Positions 1 to 8,052 are shown, numbered from the stretch's first letter. The stretch is 34,305 nt of DNA from Rugamonas sp. (GCF_025354735.1 NZ_JANXMI010000257.1:1-34305); one strand, 5' to 3'. The notes: generated by a model not told the origin, from the letters alone. Made by a program: numbers and translations.

Positions 1-64
1 AGTGAATTTCCTTGTAGGAATAACAAATTGCACGGGGGACTAGCCAAACCCGGCCTCGGCCCGT

Positions 65-70
65 TATAAT
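65..70 (+). promoter_or_regulatory. Likely -10 box of tRNA-Phe promoter
   Basis: A perfect TATAAT lies 10 nt before the first base of the tRNA. I see no convincing -35 box at the expected 16-18 nt spacing; the TTGCAC at 28-33 is too far upstream. The -10 assignment rests on the consensus match and its distance from the tRNA. Confidence 0.6.
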
Positions 71-80
71 TTCGCTCCTT

Positions 81-156
81 GGCCTGGTAGCTCAGTTGGT
101 AGAGCAGAGGATTGAAAATCCTTGTGTCGGTGGTTCGATTCCGCCCCGGGCCACCA
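81..156 (+). tRNA. tRNA-Phe (anticodon GAA)
   Basis: A 76-nt cloverleaf with encoded CCA. The acceptor arm GGCCTGG pairs with CCGGGCC (one G-T). The D arm is GCTC/GAGC. The anticodon stem GAGGA/TCCTT closes the loop TTGAAAA with anticodon GAA, and the T arm contains TTCGATT. This is the only intact copy. Its 3' part is repeated at 2791, 5473, 22642 and, more shortly, at 30435, which marks it as the integration target for elements in this region. The tRNA stays functional because integrating elements restore its 3' end. Confidence 0.98.
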
Positions 157-160
157 AGAA
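112..160 (+). repeat. tRNA-Phe att copy A (within the intact tRNA)
   Basis: This 49-nt block runs from the first T of the anticodon loop (tRNA position 32) through CCA and the following AGAA. It is identical at 2791-2839, 5473-5521 and 22642-22690. The left edge of identity falls exactly at the anticodon loop, a known crossover location for tRNA-targeting tyrosine integrases. The identity with the copy at 5473 extends about 11 nt further downstream. Confidence 0.9.
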
Positions 161-172
161 CATACCTCACGC

Positions 173-206
173 AACGCCCACTCATGCAAGTGGGCGTTTT
201 TGTTTC
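173..206 (+). terminator. Rho-independent terminator after tRNA-Phe
   Basis: Arms AACGCCCACT (173-182) and AGTGGGCGTT (189-198) pair perfectly over 10 bp around the loop CATGCA, followed by a T-rich tail. The same architecture with different stem bases follows the tRNA fragments at 5473 and 22642, and a form without a T-tract follows 2791. Confidence 0.9.
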
Positions 207-216
207 CGGCGCCAAG

Positions 217-242
217 AGTCCTCGGCTCCGGTCCATTTCCGG
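217..242 (+). repeat. Conserved 26-nt motif behind att, copy A
   Basis: The sequence begins AGTCCTCG and ends GTCCATTTCCGG. Similar copies lie at 2896-2921, 3000-3025, 5578-5603 and 22746-22771, four of the five at a near-constant distance behind the tRNA fragment. It contains repeated TCCGG. The role is unknown; integrase arm-type binding sites or remnants of the repeat unit are possible. Confidence 0.6.
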
Positions 243-659
243 TGCAGGTAAGCACTGTGCTCCTAAACTCCAATAATCCGTCCTAACGACCCAACTTTTA
301 GCTTTTCGCGTGCAGCTAGCCCTGGACTGCCGTAGCTCCAACAACGCTAATTTTGAAGCAATCTTTTGCTCTTACAGCATTTGAGAGGCCGTATCCTTCC
401 CAAGCAAACTCGAGTCTGTCGTGCCGTGAGAATCTGCACGAATCAGGACGCGGAAATGAAGTATAGTTGACCACATTGTCGTAATGACTATCGATCAGCC
501 AAAAGCCGTCGGTGGGGCTAAGCGCCAAGTCGATGTTATATTTGCAATTTTCACATGGCAACGTCCCGCAAGCCCATTCCCGTATTGATTTAACCGGAAA
601 TACCTTCCAAATTTTAACAACCCTCGCAAGCGACAGCTACCAGATTAAGGAACAACACA
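243..659. other. Intergenic region before the first sensor-like gene
   Basis: I see no clear gene here. The minus strand is open from about 645 to 316 and could encode around 80 residues from a TTG at 561. That frame has reasonable protein-like composition (a CENC cysteine pair, aromatic residues near DGFWLID), but no ATG and no recognisable family. It may be a gene fragment. An AAGG at about 647-650 probably serves the gene starting at 660. Confidence 0.4.
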
Positions 660-2459
660 ATGATGCAATTTCGATTGTCGAACACCGCATGGCAAATATT
701 CGCGTCGGCGCTCGCCCTTCTAGGCACAGTGTACCTCCTTCTCGCTATTACCAATGCGGTTGAACCGATGTCGCGAGGTGAAGCAGGTGGATTAGGTGCT
801 CAATTTAAAAATCCATTTTATTCCGCAAGTCACAAGCTCACGATTGAAGCTTTAGAATCGAATTCGCCGCTCATTCTCATTGGCGCAAAAGTGGGCGACA
901 AAATTCAGACAGATCACGCTGAAGATGAAGAATTCCTTGATGACGGGGGCGAATCGGTGGGGTTGACGGTATTCCAAAGCGGGGTAGCGCACCATACAGT
1001 CATCAAAACAGCAATTACTCCGATATTGAGCGGAAAAATATGGAAATTCTGGGTCGAAGCGGCGCTCGCATGTGCATCACTTTTGTTCGGAATAGCGATC
1101 GCTTTCAAACAACCAGAATTGCACGCTTATCGCGCCTTGGCACTTTATTTTATTTTTAGCGCTTTGAACTTAACAGTACCTATTATGCCTGTCGGCGACA
1201 TACGATTTGCGATGTCGTTTATATGGTACGCCACCCTACCGTTTTCCTCATACGCACTTTTTCTGTTTTCTGTCTATTACCCTAGCGACCTCGCCTCGGG
1301 AATTCGCGCATACTTTGTCCGCGCCAAAATTCTGTTTCAGTTGTTCACACTTTATTGGATGGCAATCTGCATTTGGTTTGCAATGGGGCACGAAGTACCA
1401 TGGTTTGGCACCATGAATATCATTATCAGTACGAGTCTGACGTTGGCGACGATTATCGCCCTGTGGGACGGACTCCGCTCCGCACATGGAGAGTATCGTC
1501 AGAAACAAAGCTGGGTGCTGATGTGTTTTGGCATTTTGACCGTGTCAAGCATATGGACCTACTTTGATATCTCGTGGGAATTCGGGGGGTGGAAGGTCAT
1601 ACTAATACAGTTAGATTTGATTACAATTGTCTGCAATGCCGGTCTTGTCTATGCGGTCTTGAAGCATCGCGTTTTCAATTTTGGATTCGCCGTCAATCGC
1701 GCGATTTTTTACAGCGCCACGTCCCTGATCTTGTTGATCGCGTTTGGCATCGTCGAATGGCTGTCCGAACATTTACTTCATTTTGAAGGCCGCGAGGCGA
1801 ATGTCTTGATTGATGGCGGCATCGCGCTTGGCGTGTATCTGGCGTTTCACAAGATACGGCATTTCTTCGAGCATTGGCTTGAGCGTCTCTTCTTTCATGA
1901 ATGGCATACCAATGAGGCCAAGCTGCGCCTGTTCGTCAGGCATGCGGCACAAATCACCACCACCGATGCTCTGCTGCACGGATTTTCTGAAGAGATAAAA
2001 CGTTTCACCGGCGGTGCGGGATGTACGATATATATGCAGGACGCGGAAGGTGACTACGAACAGAAACGCAAACCCGTTGCAAGCGACGCAGTGCACATCA
2101 ATATCAATGACAGCATCTGTCTTGCGCTGCGCTCTGATCATGTCCCGATGCTATTCGCCGACGATCATCCTTTATTTGCACATAGACTTGCGCTACCGAT
2201 GTCTCATCGTGGAGACCTTCAGGGGTTCGCACTACTGGGTGCCAAGCCGGATGGTGATGAGTATCGACCGGATGAAATTGACGTCCTTGGGCACGCAGCG
2301 CACCAAATCGGCTTGGACCTACATGCGCTTCAAATCGAAAGTTTGAAGGCAGTAGTGGATGCTTATGCAGTTAAGATTCAATCTCTGCAATATAGCATTG
2401 ATCATCTTCACGCAGTGGTTGAACAAGTCGCAGGGAAACCGAACCAGATCACTGTGTGA
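660..2459 (+). CDS. PDZ-like / multi-TM / GAF membrane protein (cassette A)
   Basis: A 599-residue predicted inner-membrane protein. A first TM helix lies at about 11-31. It is followed by a PDZ-like segment at about 40-125 with the pattern 'NSPLILIGAKVGD', then several TM helices to about residue 375. A cytoplasmic GAF-like domain occupies about 420-565, followed by a short helical tail. Near residue 334 is the block HRVFNFGFAVNRA, a motif found at the end of the TM region in some GAF and histidine-kinase sensors. No kinase, cyclase or DNA-binding output domain follows, so it looks like a sensor or scaffold without an enzymatic output of its own. It is the only intact gene in its tRNA-Phe-bounded block. 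The gene at 3206 is a clear paralogue. An AAGG stands about 10 nt before the chosen ATG; a second ATG follows immediately. Function unknown. Confidence 0.85.
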   Translation: MMQFRLSNTAWQIFASALALLGTVYLLLAITNAVEPMSRGEAGGLGAQFKNPFYSASHKLTIEALESNSPLILIGAKVGDKIQTDHAEDEEFLDDGGESVGLTVFQSGVAHHTVIKTAITPILSGKIWKFWVEAALACASLLFGIAIAFKQPELHAYRALALYFIFSALNLTVPIMPVGDIRFAMSFIWYATLPFSSYALFLFSVYYPSDLASGIRAYFVRAKILFQLFTLYWMAICIWFAMGHEVPWFGTMNIIISTSLTLATIIALWDGLRSAHGEYRQKQSWVLMCFGILTVSSIWTYFDISWEFGGWKVILIQLDLITIVCNAGLVYAVLKHRVFNFGFAVNRAIFYSATSLILLIAFGIVEWLSEHLLHFEGREANVLIDGGIALGVYLAFHKIRHFFEHWLERLFFHEWHTNEAKLRLFVRHAAQITTTDALLHGFSEEIKRFTGGAGCTIYMQDAEGDYEQKRKPVASDAVHININDSICLALRSDHVPMLFADDHPLFAHRLALPMSHRGDLQGFALLGAKPDGDEYRPDEIDVLGHAAHQIGLDLHALQIESLKAVVDAYAVKIQSLQYSIDHLHAVVEQVAGKPNQITV

Positions 2460-2579
2460 GTGTTCGAATGGCGGCGGCAGAGTCGGCTGTTCAAAATACA
2501 AAATTATTTCGCAGGTTAGTGCACGTTTCAATGACGGCTATCGGGAAACGGAAGCCGCCGGATTAGGGCGGTATGGTCG

Positions 2580-2731
2580 ACCTTGTGGCCGACCCAATCG
2601 GCGAAAACGAGCAGCAATAATGTACTAATGATGGTGAACACCAGCGCGCGGTTGATGACAAAGCCGATATCGAACAGGCGATGGCGCAGCAGGGCATACG
2701 CGAAACCGGCGTAGGCAACGATAGTCACCAT
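2580..2731 (-). pseudogene. Fragment of a third PDZ/TM/GAF paralogue
   Basis: The minus strand encodes about 50 residues (YALLRHRLFDIGFVINRAL followed by a hydrophobic helix ending near VGHKVDH). They align with the TM/GAF junction of the two intact proteins at 660 and 3206. It is closer to the one at 3206, which has SILRHSLFDLGFAINRA. Nothing recognisable precedes or follows it, so this is a short, inverted remnant of a third family member. It lies just left of the att copy at 2791. Confidence 0.75.
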
Positions 2732-2790
2732 GTGGGTACCTCATCCCATCGGCCAACAGCTATCTTTAATGAAAATCGCAGAGCCTAAGC

Positions 2791-2839
2791 TTGAAAATCC
2801 TTGTGTCGGTGGTTCGATTCCGCCCCGGGCCACCAAGAA
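2791..2839 (+). repeat. tRNA-Phe att copy B
   Basis: Identical to tRNA-Phe from the anticodon loop to the CCA and the next four bases. The 5' half of the tRNA is absent (the bases before TTGAAAATCC are unrelated), so no functional tRNA is encoded. It marks the border between blocks A and B and lies 2679 bp from copy A. Confidence 0.92.
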
Positions 2840-2851
2840 CATCGTTCACGC

Positions 2852-2877
2852 AACGTCCACTCAAGCAAGTGGGCGTT
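2852..2877 (+). terminator. Degenerate terminator hairpin behind att copy B
   Basis: Arms AACGTCCACT and AGTGGGCGTT pair with one G-T around CAAGCA. The T-tract of the other copies is broken here (GTCGTTTCC), so termination is probably weak. Confidence 0.55.
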
Positions 2878-2895
2878 GTCGTTTCCGGGATTCGC

Positions 2896-2921
2896 AGTCC
2901 TCGTGTCCGGTCTATTCCCGG
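2896..2921 (+). repeat. Conserved 26-nt motif, copy B1
   Basis: Begins AGTCCTCGTGTCCGG and ends ATTCCCGG. It sits at the same position relative to the att fragment as the copies at 217 and 5578. Confidence 0.6.
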
Positions 2922-2999
2922 TGCCACCTACGCCCGGGCACTCACGCTGTCGGTTTGCAGGCACCTCGCCTGGTGTAAAACGCGCCGCGTTACATTCGT

Positions 3000-3025
3000 A
3001 GTCCTTGTGTCCGGACTATTTCCGC
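3000..3025 (+). repeat. Conserved 26-nt motif, copy B2
   Basis: Begins AGTCCTTGTGTCCGG and continues ACTATTTCCG. It lies 104 bp after copy B1 and has no tRNA fragment or terminator before it, so the motif can occur on its own. The rest of 2922-3205 shows no gene. Confidence 0.55.
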
Positions 3026-3205
3026 TACGCCGTCAGAACCGTCCACAGGCGCGTCGCGGCGAGCGTAGTACATTCAGTCTCCCAAGCAATGCATCTATCA
3101 ACGCCCGCGACACGGGCGATAACCGCCGGGTAAGCAAGCGGTCTATCTTCTATCTGATAGAATCCCAAAAGAGCCGTTGTTATATTTACATTTCCAGCTA
3201 ATCTA

Positions 3206-5041
3206 ATGAACAAACAAAATCTCTCGGCTTCATCCTGGAAAATTCTTCTCATTTCCCTCGCCCTCGTTTATTTATCGTTCAGCATCTGGGCGACCACGTA
3301 CTGGGAGCGGCTCACACCAGCGAAGGCGGGCACGCTGGCCGTGGAGTTTGGCGAACCGGATAGCGACTATCGCCTGCCGATCGTAGCCATCGCCGCGGAT
3401 TCTCCGCTGGCAAAGGTCGGGGCGAAGCTCGGCGACAAGGTGTATTTTGAGAACTACATTGACATCAAACGCCAGTTGGGTACCGATGAATTGATCGGCT
3501 TAACCCTGTTTGACAACGAGCAGTCGCGGCATGTCGCACTGAAACCAATTGCCTATTCGGAATTCGCACTCTATCCGATCGCGGCGGGGGCGGACGCGGT
3601 GATGGCCTGGGTCTGCAACTACACAGCGCTGCTCATCGCCTTGCTGATCGGACTACGGCGCTCTGACAACGGCACCATGCGCGTTTTCGCTTTCATGATG
3701 CTGAGCTTTTCACCGCAGACCTTTATTTGGTATCTGCCGGGGGGCGCATTGCCCGAGCTGTTCATGAAAGTGATCCTGCCGCTCAATTATGCCGCGTATT
3801 ACATCAGCCTCGTCTACTTCGCCTTCACGTTCCCGGACGACCGTCCTGCTCATTTCCGACTGCCTGCGGTGCGGCGCATATTTACGCTGTTTTCCGTGGT
3901 CGTGCTGATGTATGCGGCCTGGTATATCGCGGATGCGTTCCGCATACTTCCCTTGACAGCGCGCGGTCGGATTTCGATCAATGCCTTCAAAATGATGGTG
4001 CAGACCATTACGATCAGCCTGTCGCTGCTAGCGCTCTGGTATTCGTGGCGCCATAGCGTCGGCGTAATCCGCCGAAAACTGGCCTGGATCGGGATCTGCA
4101 TGGGGGGCGTCGTGGTTGCCTTAAGCGCCGCCACCATTGCGACGGCGTTTGGCGCGCTGTTCGATCCCAGGTTTGGTATCTGCCAGGACACCGTCACGTT
4201 CTTCTGCTATGTGGGACTGGGCTACTCGATCCTGCGCCACAGCCTGTTCGACCTCGGTTTTGCCATCAACCGCGCACTAGTGGTCACGATTATCAGTGCA
4301 TTGCTTCTGGTCGTCTTCGGCGTCACTGAATGGGGTGTCGATAAACTATTGCACTTCGAAGGACGAGAAAAGAACGTGATTTTCGATGCGGTAGTCGCAC
4401 TCGGCATTATTCTCTGCTTCCATCGCATCCAGCACTGGGTCAGCCACCAGGTTAATCACCTGTTTTTCCACCACTGGCACAAAGCCGCTGAACAGCTTCG
4501 GCAATTTCTAGATAAAGCCGAGCATATTTCCGATATCGACGTGCTGCAAACAAGATTCAGCCGTGAGGTGAGCGCTTACGCGGATATCTCCGGCGTCGCC
4601 ATCTATCTGCTCCGTGCAGACTTGGACTATGCGCTACAGCATGTGACACTGGCCAACGCGCCCGTCACGATCGATAAAAATAACGATGCGATAGTCGACG
4701 TGCGGCATACGCGCCGCATGGTCGATCTGATCAGTAACGACCACGGGCTACCGGGCCAGCTGGTCTTTCCAATGATCGTGCGAGGCCAGATCAATGGTGT
4801 GCTGCTGCTCGGGCAGAAGTTGAATGGCAGTCAATATCGTCCGGACGAGATCGAACTATTGGCGGTCGCAACACATCAACTCGGGCTGCACATGGAGAGC
4901 CTGCGAGTGGAGAATCTTGAGCGTCATTCCACTGTGTTGGAAACCCAATTGAAAACCGAACGCGCGGCGCACGAGCGCGAAACGACTTTGCTGCGCCAGA
5001 TTATCGGCGATACCAGGGAGCTAAAACCAGCTGTGCTTTAA
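3206..5041 (+). CDS. PDZ-like / multi-TM / GAF membrane protein (cassette B)
   Basis: A 611-residue paralogue of the protein at 660, with the same layout. It has an N-terminal TM helix (about 11-31), a PDZ-like stretch around DSPLAKVGAKLGD, and a multi-helix membrane region to about 385 with the HSLFDLGFAINRA block near 345. A GAF-like domain at about 435-575 includes a conserved G..YRPDEIELL segment, and a coiled-coil tail at about 575-605 is rich in Glu, Arg and Leu. The two proteins share long conserved blocks such as LLHFEGRE and LFFHxWH but differ elsewhere, so they are old paralogues and not a recent duplication. No enzymatic output domain is visible. No clear Shine-Dalgarno precedes the ATG. 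It is the sole intact gene of block B. Function unknown; membrane signal sensing is an inference from the domains. Confidence 0.85.
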   Translation: MNKQNLSASSWKILLISLALVYLSFSIWATTYWERLTPAKAGTLAVEFGEPDSDYRLPIVAIAADSPLAKVGAKLGDKVYFENYIDIKRQLGTDELIGLTLFDNEQSRHVALKPIAYSEFALYPIAAGADAVMAWVCNYTALLIALLIGLRRSDNGTMRVFAFMMLSFSPQTFIWYLPGGALPELFMKVILPLNYAAYYISLVYFAFTFPDDRPAHFRLPAVRRIFTLFSVVVLMYAAWYIADAFRILPLTARGRISINAFKMMVQTITISLSLLALWYSWRHSVGVIRRKLAWIGICMGGVVVALSAATIATAFGALFDPRFGICQDTVTFFCYVGLGYSILRHSLFDLGFAINRALVVTIISALLLVVFGVTEWGVDKLLHFEGREKNVIFDAVVALGIILCFHRIQHWVSHQVNHLFFHHWHKAAEQLRQFLDKAEHISDIDVLQTRFSREVSAYADISGVAIYLLRADLDYALQHVTLANAPVTIDKNNDAIVDVRHTRRMVDLISNDHGLPGQLVFPMIVRGQINGVLLLGQKLNGSQYRPDEIELLAVATHQLGLHMESLRVENLERHSTVLETQLKTERAAHERETTLLRQIIGDTRELKPAVL

Positions 5042-5117
5042 AGGGATGCCGGCGTCGCACGCAGAACCCTCCCGGGAGACGCCAAAAGCAGGTTGGTGTT
5101 TTCGTCCCCGCGACCAT

Positions 5118-5401
5118 GTTACCGCAGCACAACCGGCTTGATTTTCTTCGCGGCCCGGTAATGGCCACGGTCATCGCCCATCACGGATATCGCCGTTGAC
5201 ATCGACGCGGATGGTGCCGTTCAGGCCGGGATGCTGGACCTGGCACAGCACCGGCAGGTATCTGGCAGGCTCCGTGGAACCGGCTCGCTGCATGGTCGCC
5301 GCCACCGTCATCGTAGCGGCGCAGGCGTACAGCGCGTAAGTCTGGATATCGCTGTGAAAGCACACATGGAAATGGGCCACGAAATCGTTGACGGCCTTCT
5401 C
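5118..5401 (-). pseudogene. C-terminal remnant of a LivK-type branched-chain amino acid binding protein
   Basis: The minus strand reads FVAHFHVCF, then QTYALYACAATM, MQRAGSTEPARYLP and LNGTIRVDVNGDIRDG. These are typical of the C-terminal lobe of periplasmic Leu/Ile/Val-binding proteins of ABC transporters (type 1 periplasmic fold). After DIRDG the homologous ending (DDRGHYR...KIKPVVLR and stop at about 5118) continues in another frame, so there is a frameshift near 5172. The N-terminal three quarters are missing. It is a non-functional leftover at the right end of block B. Confidence 0.7.
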
Positions 5402-5472
5402 GTGCGCGGCGCCAACGCCGCCCGCCTCGGCGCGGCAGCCTCTTTGCAAGAGACGCCAACCAGACGCTCGTC

Positions 5473-5521
5473 TTGAAAATCCTTGTGTCGGTGGTTCGAT
5501 TCCGCCCCGGGCCACCAAGAA
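5473..5521 (+). repeat. tRNA-Phe att copy C
   Basis: Same 49-nt block as in the tRNA, starting at the anticodon loop, with unrelated sequence before it. Identity with the intact locus continues downstream through ACATACCTCACG. It lies 2682 bp from copy B, almost the same spacing as A to B (2679 bp). Confidence 0.92.
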
Positions 5522-5533
5522 CATACCTCACGA

Positions 5534-5564
5534 AACGCCGATCCATGCAGATCGGCGTTTTTGT
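5534..5564 (+). terminator. Terminator hairpin behind att copy C
   Basis: Arms AACGCCGAT and ATCGGCGTT pair perfectly around CCATGCAG and are followed by a T-rich tail. Compared with copy A, both arms have changed in a matching way and keep the stem. Confidence 0.85.
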
Positions 5565-5577
5565 TTCCGGCACAAGA

Positions 5578-5603
5578 AGTCCTCGCGTCCGGTCTATTTC
5601 CGG
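5578..5603 (+). repeat. Conserved 26-nt motif, copy C
   Basis: Begins AGTCCTCGCGTCCGG and ends TCTATTTCCGG. Best match to the consensus of the five copies. Confidence 0.6.
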
Positions 5604-5942
5604 CTTCGGCCCCTCTACCGAGCAACCGTCCAAATTGTCCAATCGTCAGGGACTTGTCCAAGAGCACGGCTGTAAGGGGCACTTATAGCCTGCTCGATGC
5701 ACAAGCACGAACTCAGGTTCACCGTAGTGCCCCGACGCTCAAAGGAACTCCTGCAACTGCCTACCAAACGTTGCAATAGCCTATAATTACCCTCCCCCAT
5801 GACTAGTCCGGCTTCACTGAGGTCCAACTCAACCGTTTACGTCGAACAGTAGAGTGCGGCAATCGGTGTCGAGGGGCAATGCAGCACTCATGCTTCCAGG
5901 CATGAAGCTGTTCAAATTTTGCGATAGGAAGAAAGATCTGGC
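5604..5942. other. Gene-poor stretch at the left end of block C
   Basis: I see no convincing gene, RNA or repeat. Short open frames here have no ribosome binding site or protein-like composition. Confidence 0.5.
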
Positions 5943-6104
5943 ATGAGATTTCGTATTTTAGTGAAGGGCAATGATGACGTTGCCGAAAAAGAAATAACTG
6001 TAGAGGTAGCAGTATCTCTAAAGATGAAATTCGGCAAAGATGAGGCCGCAAAAAAACTTGGCATTCCGGTCAGCGAAATAGTCAAAGTAACGCGAGTCTC
6101 GTAA
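5943..6104 (+). CDS. Small 53-residue hypothetical protein upstream of the RM system
   Basis: ATG to TAA, 53 residues. The N-terminal half is beta-like and charged (MRFRILVKGNDD...EITVEV). The C-terminal half contains DEAAKKLGIPVSEIVKV, which has helix-turn-helix-like spacing. An AGGAAG lies about 12 nt before the start. It points toward the restriction endonuclease gene, 177 bp downstream. I do not recognise a family. A small regulator of the RM genes is conceivable but unproven. Confidence 0.5.
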   Translation: MRFRILVKGNDDVAEKEITVEVAVSLKMKFGKDEAAKKLGIPVSEIVKVTRVS

Positions 6105-6248
6105 GCACCTCCCGTAAGTATGCTGGACCGAAGTCCACTAATCGAGAATACTCTAGGCTGGGACAGGGGGCGATGGAGCACGCGCCCAGATGGCTGATTC
6201 CAAGTGCTAGATTTGGGCTGTCGCCCCCACAATGTTGAGTAAAATCAT

Positions 6249-6281
6249 TGCTATACTAGCTCCCTTACAGGCTAGGGGGCT
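6249..6281 (+). promoter_or_regulatory. Extended -10 promoter and RBS-masking hairpin of the restriction gene
   Basis: TGCTATACT (6249-6257) is an extended -10 element. Immediately after it, AGCTCCC (6258-6264) can pair with GGGGGCT (6275-6281, one G-U) around a 10-nt loop. The 3' arm holds the AGGGGG ribosome binding site and ends directly before the ATG at 6282. In the folded state initiation would be masked. Confidence 0.55.
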
Positions 6282-6899
6282 ATGTTGACCACAAAAACAG
6301 CAATCGACACGACCAAGTTCAATCACGATGCGAAATTGCCTTTCGAACTTCGCATCAGCGACTTCGAACATGCAATACAAGACATCTACGATTTTTTCTT
6401 CGATGTAAATAATCTACTATCGACTAAAGGATTACACCGCCTTGACGACATGATGCGTCCTGCTGCGATGTCAGGCCTCATCTCGGACATGGTCACCGCT
6501 TCGCTCGCTAAGTTCTCTCGCTCATTGGTTGAGAATGATCACTTTAACGGTCACCCAGACCTCATCGTGCGAGGAAAATATGCAAAGAACGCTATTGCGT
6601 CTGGTACTGAAGGCGTCGAAATTAAGAGCACACGGAAATCGGGCGGAGCTGTCGACACGCACGGAGCACGAAAACAGTGGATGTGCGTATTCGTCTATGA
6701 AGTGGATAACGAAACGGAACCTGCCACCGAACGCCAGCCAATGCGCTTTACTGAAATCTACCTAGCATTTGTAGAGGAGTCTGATTTCCGTAGCAACGCC
6801 CGTGGTGCGCTTGGAACTCGCACTGCAACTCTGCACAAAGAGGGCGTTGCCAAACTGCGATCACACTGGATATACTTGGAAAAACGCGATTCCAACTAG
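6282..6899 (+). CDS. Putative type II restriction endonuclease
   Basis: A 205-residue protein with a readable PD-(D/E)XK nuclease core: P92-D93, then 19 residues to E113-I-K115 in the string GVEIKSTRK. It is followed by a GG..DTHG segment (about 121-128) and a Trp-rich beta strand. It lies convergent to a DNA methyltransferase gene, with 17 bp between the two stop codons, which strongly supports a restriction-modification role: cleavage of DNA lacking the partner's methylation. The recognition sequence cannot be read from the protein. The first 60 residues are helical and unassigned. Expression may be limited by the hairpin over its ribosome binding site, which would help the methyltransferase act first in a new host. 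The assignment rests on motif plus neighbour. Confidence 0.75.
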   Translation: MLTTKTAIDTTKFNHDAKLPFELRISDFEHAIQDIYDFFFDVNNLLSTKGLHRLDDMMRPAAMSGLISDMVTASLAKFSRSLVENDHFNGHPDLIVRGKYAKNAIASGTEGVEIKSTRKSGGAVDTHGARKQWMCVFVYEVDNETEPATERQPMRFTEIYLAFVEESDFRSNARGALGTRTATLHKEGVAKLRSHWIYLEKRDSN

Positions 6900-6916
6900 A
6901 CATGGTCATGCTGCGG

Positions 6917-8044
6917 CTAGAACAAAGAGATCTCAGTATCCTTAGCGGGAAGTGCGGCTAGTTGTGGAACCGCCTTCTTAGCCAGTTCGAAGAAAGCACT
7001 GTCCATTTCGACGCCGTGGCTGTTGTAGCCAATGGCGTTCGCCGCAGCTAGCGTAGAACCGCCTCCCATGAAGGGATCAAGTACGACTCCCTTACCCAGT
7101 GGAAGAACAGCACGAACTACTTGACGCATAAACGCTTGTGGCTTTAGTGATGGATGGGGGGCAATTTTCTTCTCGCTTGCTGGTGTTGGATGAGATCGAA
7201 TTAGATCGCCAAACGGCCGCTCTTCTGAAGGTCTCCGAAATCCTCCGGTCCCCCAACGTCGTAAGTTATCTTGAACCCGGCCATCAAGCGGGGTTCGCAA
7301 GACAACCCACGGCTCCCACTGCGAACGCGGCATTACCGACACCCCGTCAAACTCCTCATGAGCATTTTTGGGGCGATCCCCACCACGCATGGTCATCACC
7401 TGCCTTGCAATATAGCCACGAAGTTCCAGTCCAGACTGGACCATCGCGTCAGCAACAATATGAGCTAGTAAAGGGTTTGATGCGATAACCACGTTCGCTC
7501 CCGGCACCGCGACCCTCGAAATAAGAGTCCCGAATCTGACGAAGAACGCGTGCAACGCAAGTCTATCGCCATCATTCAGCGTAGTAAACCGAGGTAGCGG
7601 TGCACGCTGGTGACCATCGAACGATGGCGGAATCCGCCAAACGCCTCCCTTCCCAGATCGCAACTTGGCTGTTTCCTTTGTGGTGTATTCGACCAAACCA
7701 TAGGGAGGATCGGTGACGACTGCATGTATCGACGCAGGCTCTTGGGTAGCCAGCCATTCGAAACAATCAGCATGATGTAAACGGGCTTGACCAATATCCA
7801 CGAATTTTCCTCCAGCAGCATGACCGTTGAGGTGTGGCGCACTCTTTAGTCGATATCGACCACGCCCAATTCGCTCGAAGGTCTTCGGAGTATTCAGACT
7901 CAAATACGAACGTACTGACGACGTCGGGACATCGCCAATACGATGCTTTACCGCAGCGACAATCTCGTCAGTCGACGCATCGCAACCGACCTTCGCAAGA
8001 AAGTCAACAATTGAATCTCGAATTACACCTGGTGCTAATGACAT
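6917..8044 (-). CDS. Beta-class DNA methyltransferase (N4-cytosine or N6-adenine) with N-terminal winged-helix-like domain
   Basis: A 375-residue protein. The first 65 residues (IVDFLAKVG...SSVRSYL...GRYRL) look like a winged-helix domain. The catalytic motif IV TDPPYG lies at 111-116. The AdoMet-binding motif I DPFMGGGST lies near 323-331, C-terminal to motif IV. This IV-before-I order defines the beta class, which includes CcrM-like and many type II N4/N6 enzymes. It would protect host DNA from the convergent endonuclease at 6282. I chose the ATG at 8044, which has GGGAG about 9 nt upstream. The frame is open further upstream, but that extension overlaps the promoter palindrome at 8081-8104. 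The N-terminal domain could act in autoregulation, which is inference. Confidence 0.88.
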   Translation of the reverse strand: MSLAPGVIRDSIVDFLAKVGCDASTDEIVAAVKHRIGDVPTSSVRSYLSLNTPKTFERIGRGRYRLKSAPHLNGHAAGGKFVDIGQARLHHADCFEWLATQEPASIHAVVTDPPYGLVEYTTKETAKLRSGKGGVWRIPPSFDGHQRAPLPRFTTLNDGDRLALHAFFVRFGTLISRVAVPGANVVIASNPLLAHIVADAMVQSGLELRGYIARQVMTMRGGDRPKNAHEEFDGVSVMPRSQWEPWVVLRTPLDGRVQDNLRRWGTGGFRRPSEERPFGDLIRSHPTPASEKKIAPHPSLKPQAFMRQVVRAVLPLGKGVVLDPFMGGGSTLAAANAIGYNSHGVEMDSAFFELAKKAVPQLAALPAKDTEISLF

Positions 8045-8052
8045 GAAATGAA

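Noticed and set aside
64..273. Minus-strand open frame across the tRNA (reads PGAESNHRHKDFQ), with relatives at 5308-5682, 22394-22687 and 30374-30524
   Set aside because: These are translations of the antisense of tRNA-Phe and its fragments, a well-known source of spurious predicted proteins.
316..561. 81-codon minus-strand frame before the first sensor-like gene
   Set aside because: Protein-like composition, but a TTG start, no ribosome binding site and no family. Kept only as a note in the intergenic entry.
2791..2839. Additional tRNA-Phe gene (also considered at 5473 and 22642)
   Set aside because: Only the 3' part from the anticodon loop is present; the acceptor 5' strand and D arm are missing.
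6235..6257. Canonical sigma-70 promoter TTGAGT to TATACT for the endonuclease
   Set aside because: The spacer would be only 11 bp. An extended -10 promoter fits better.
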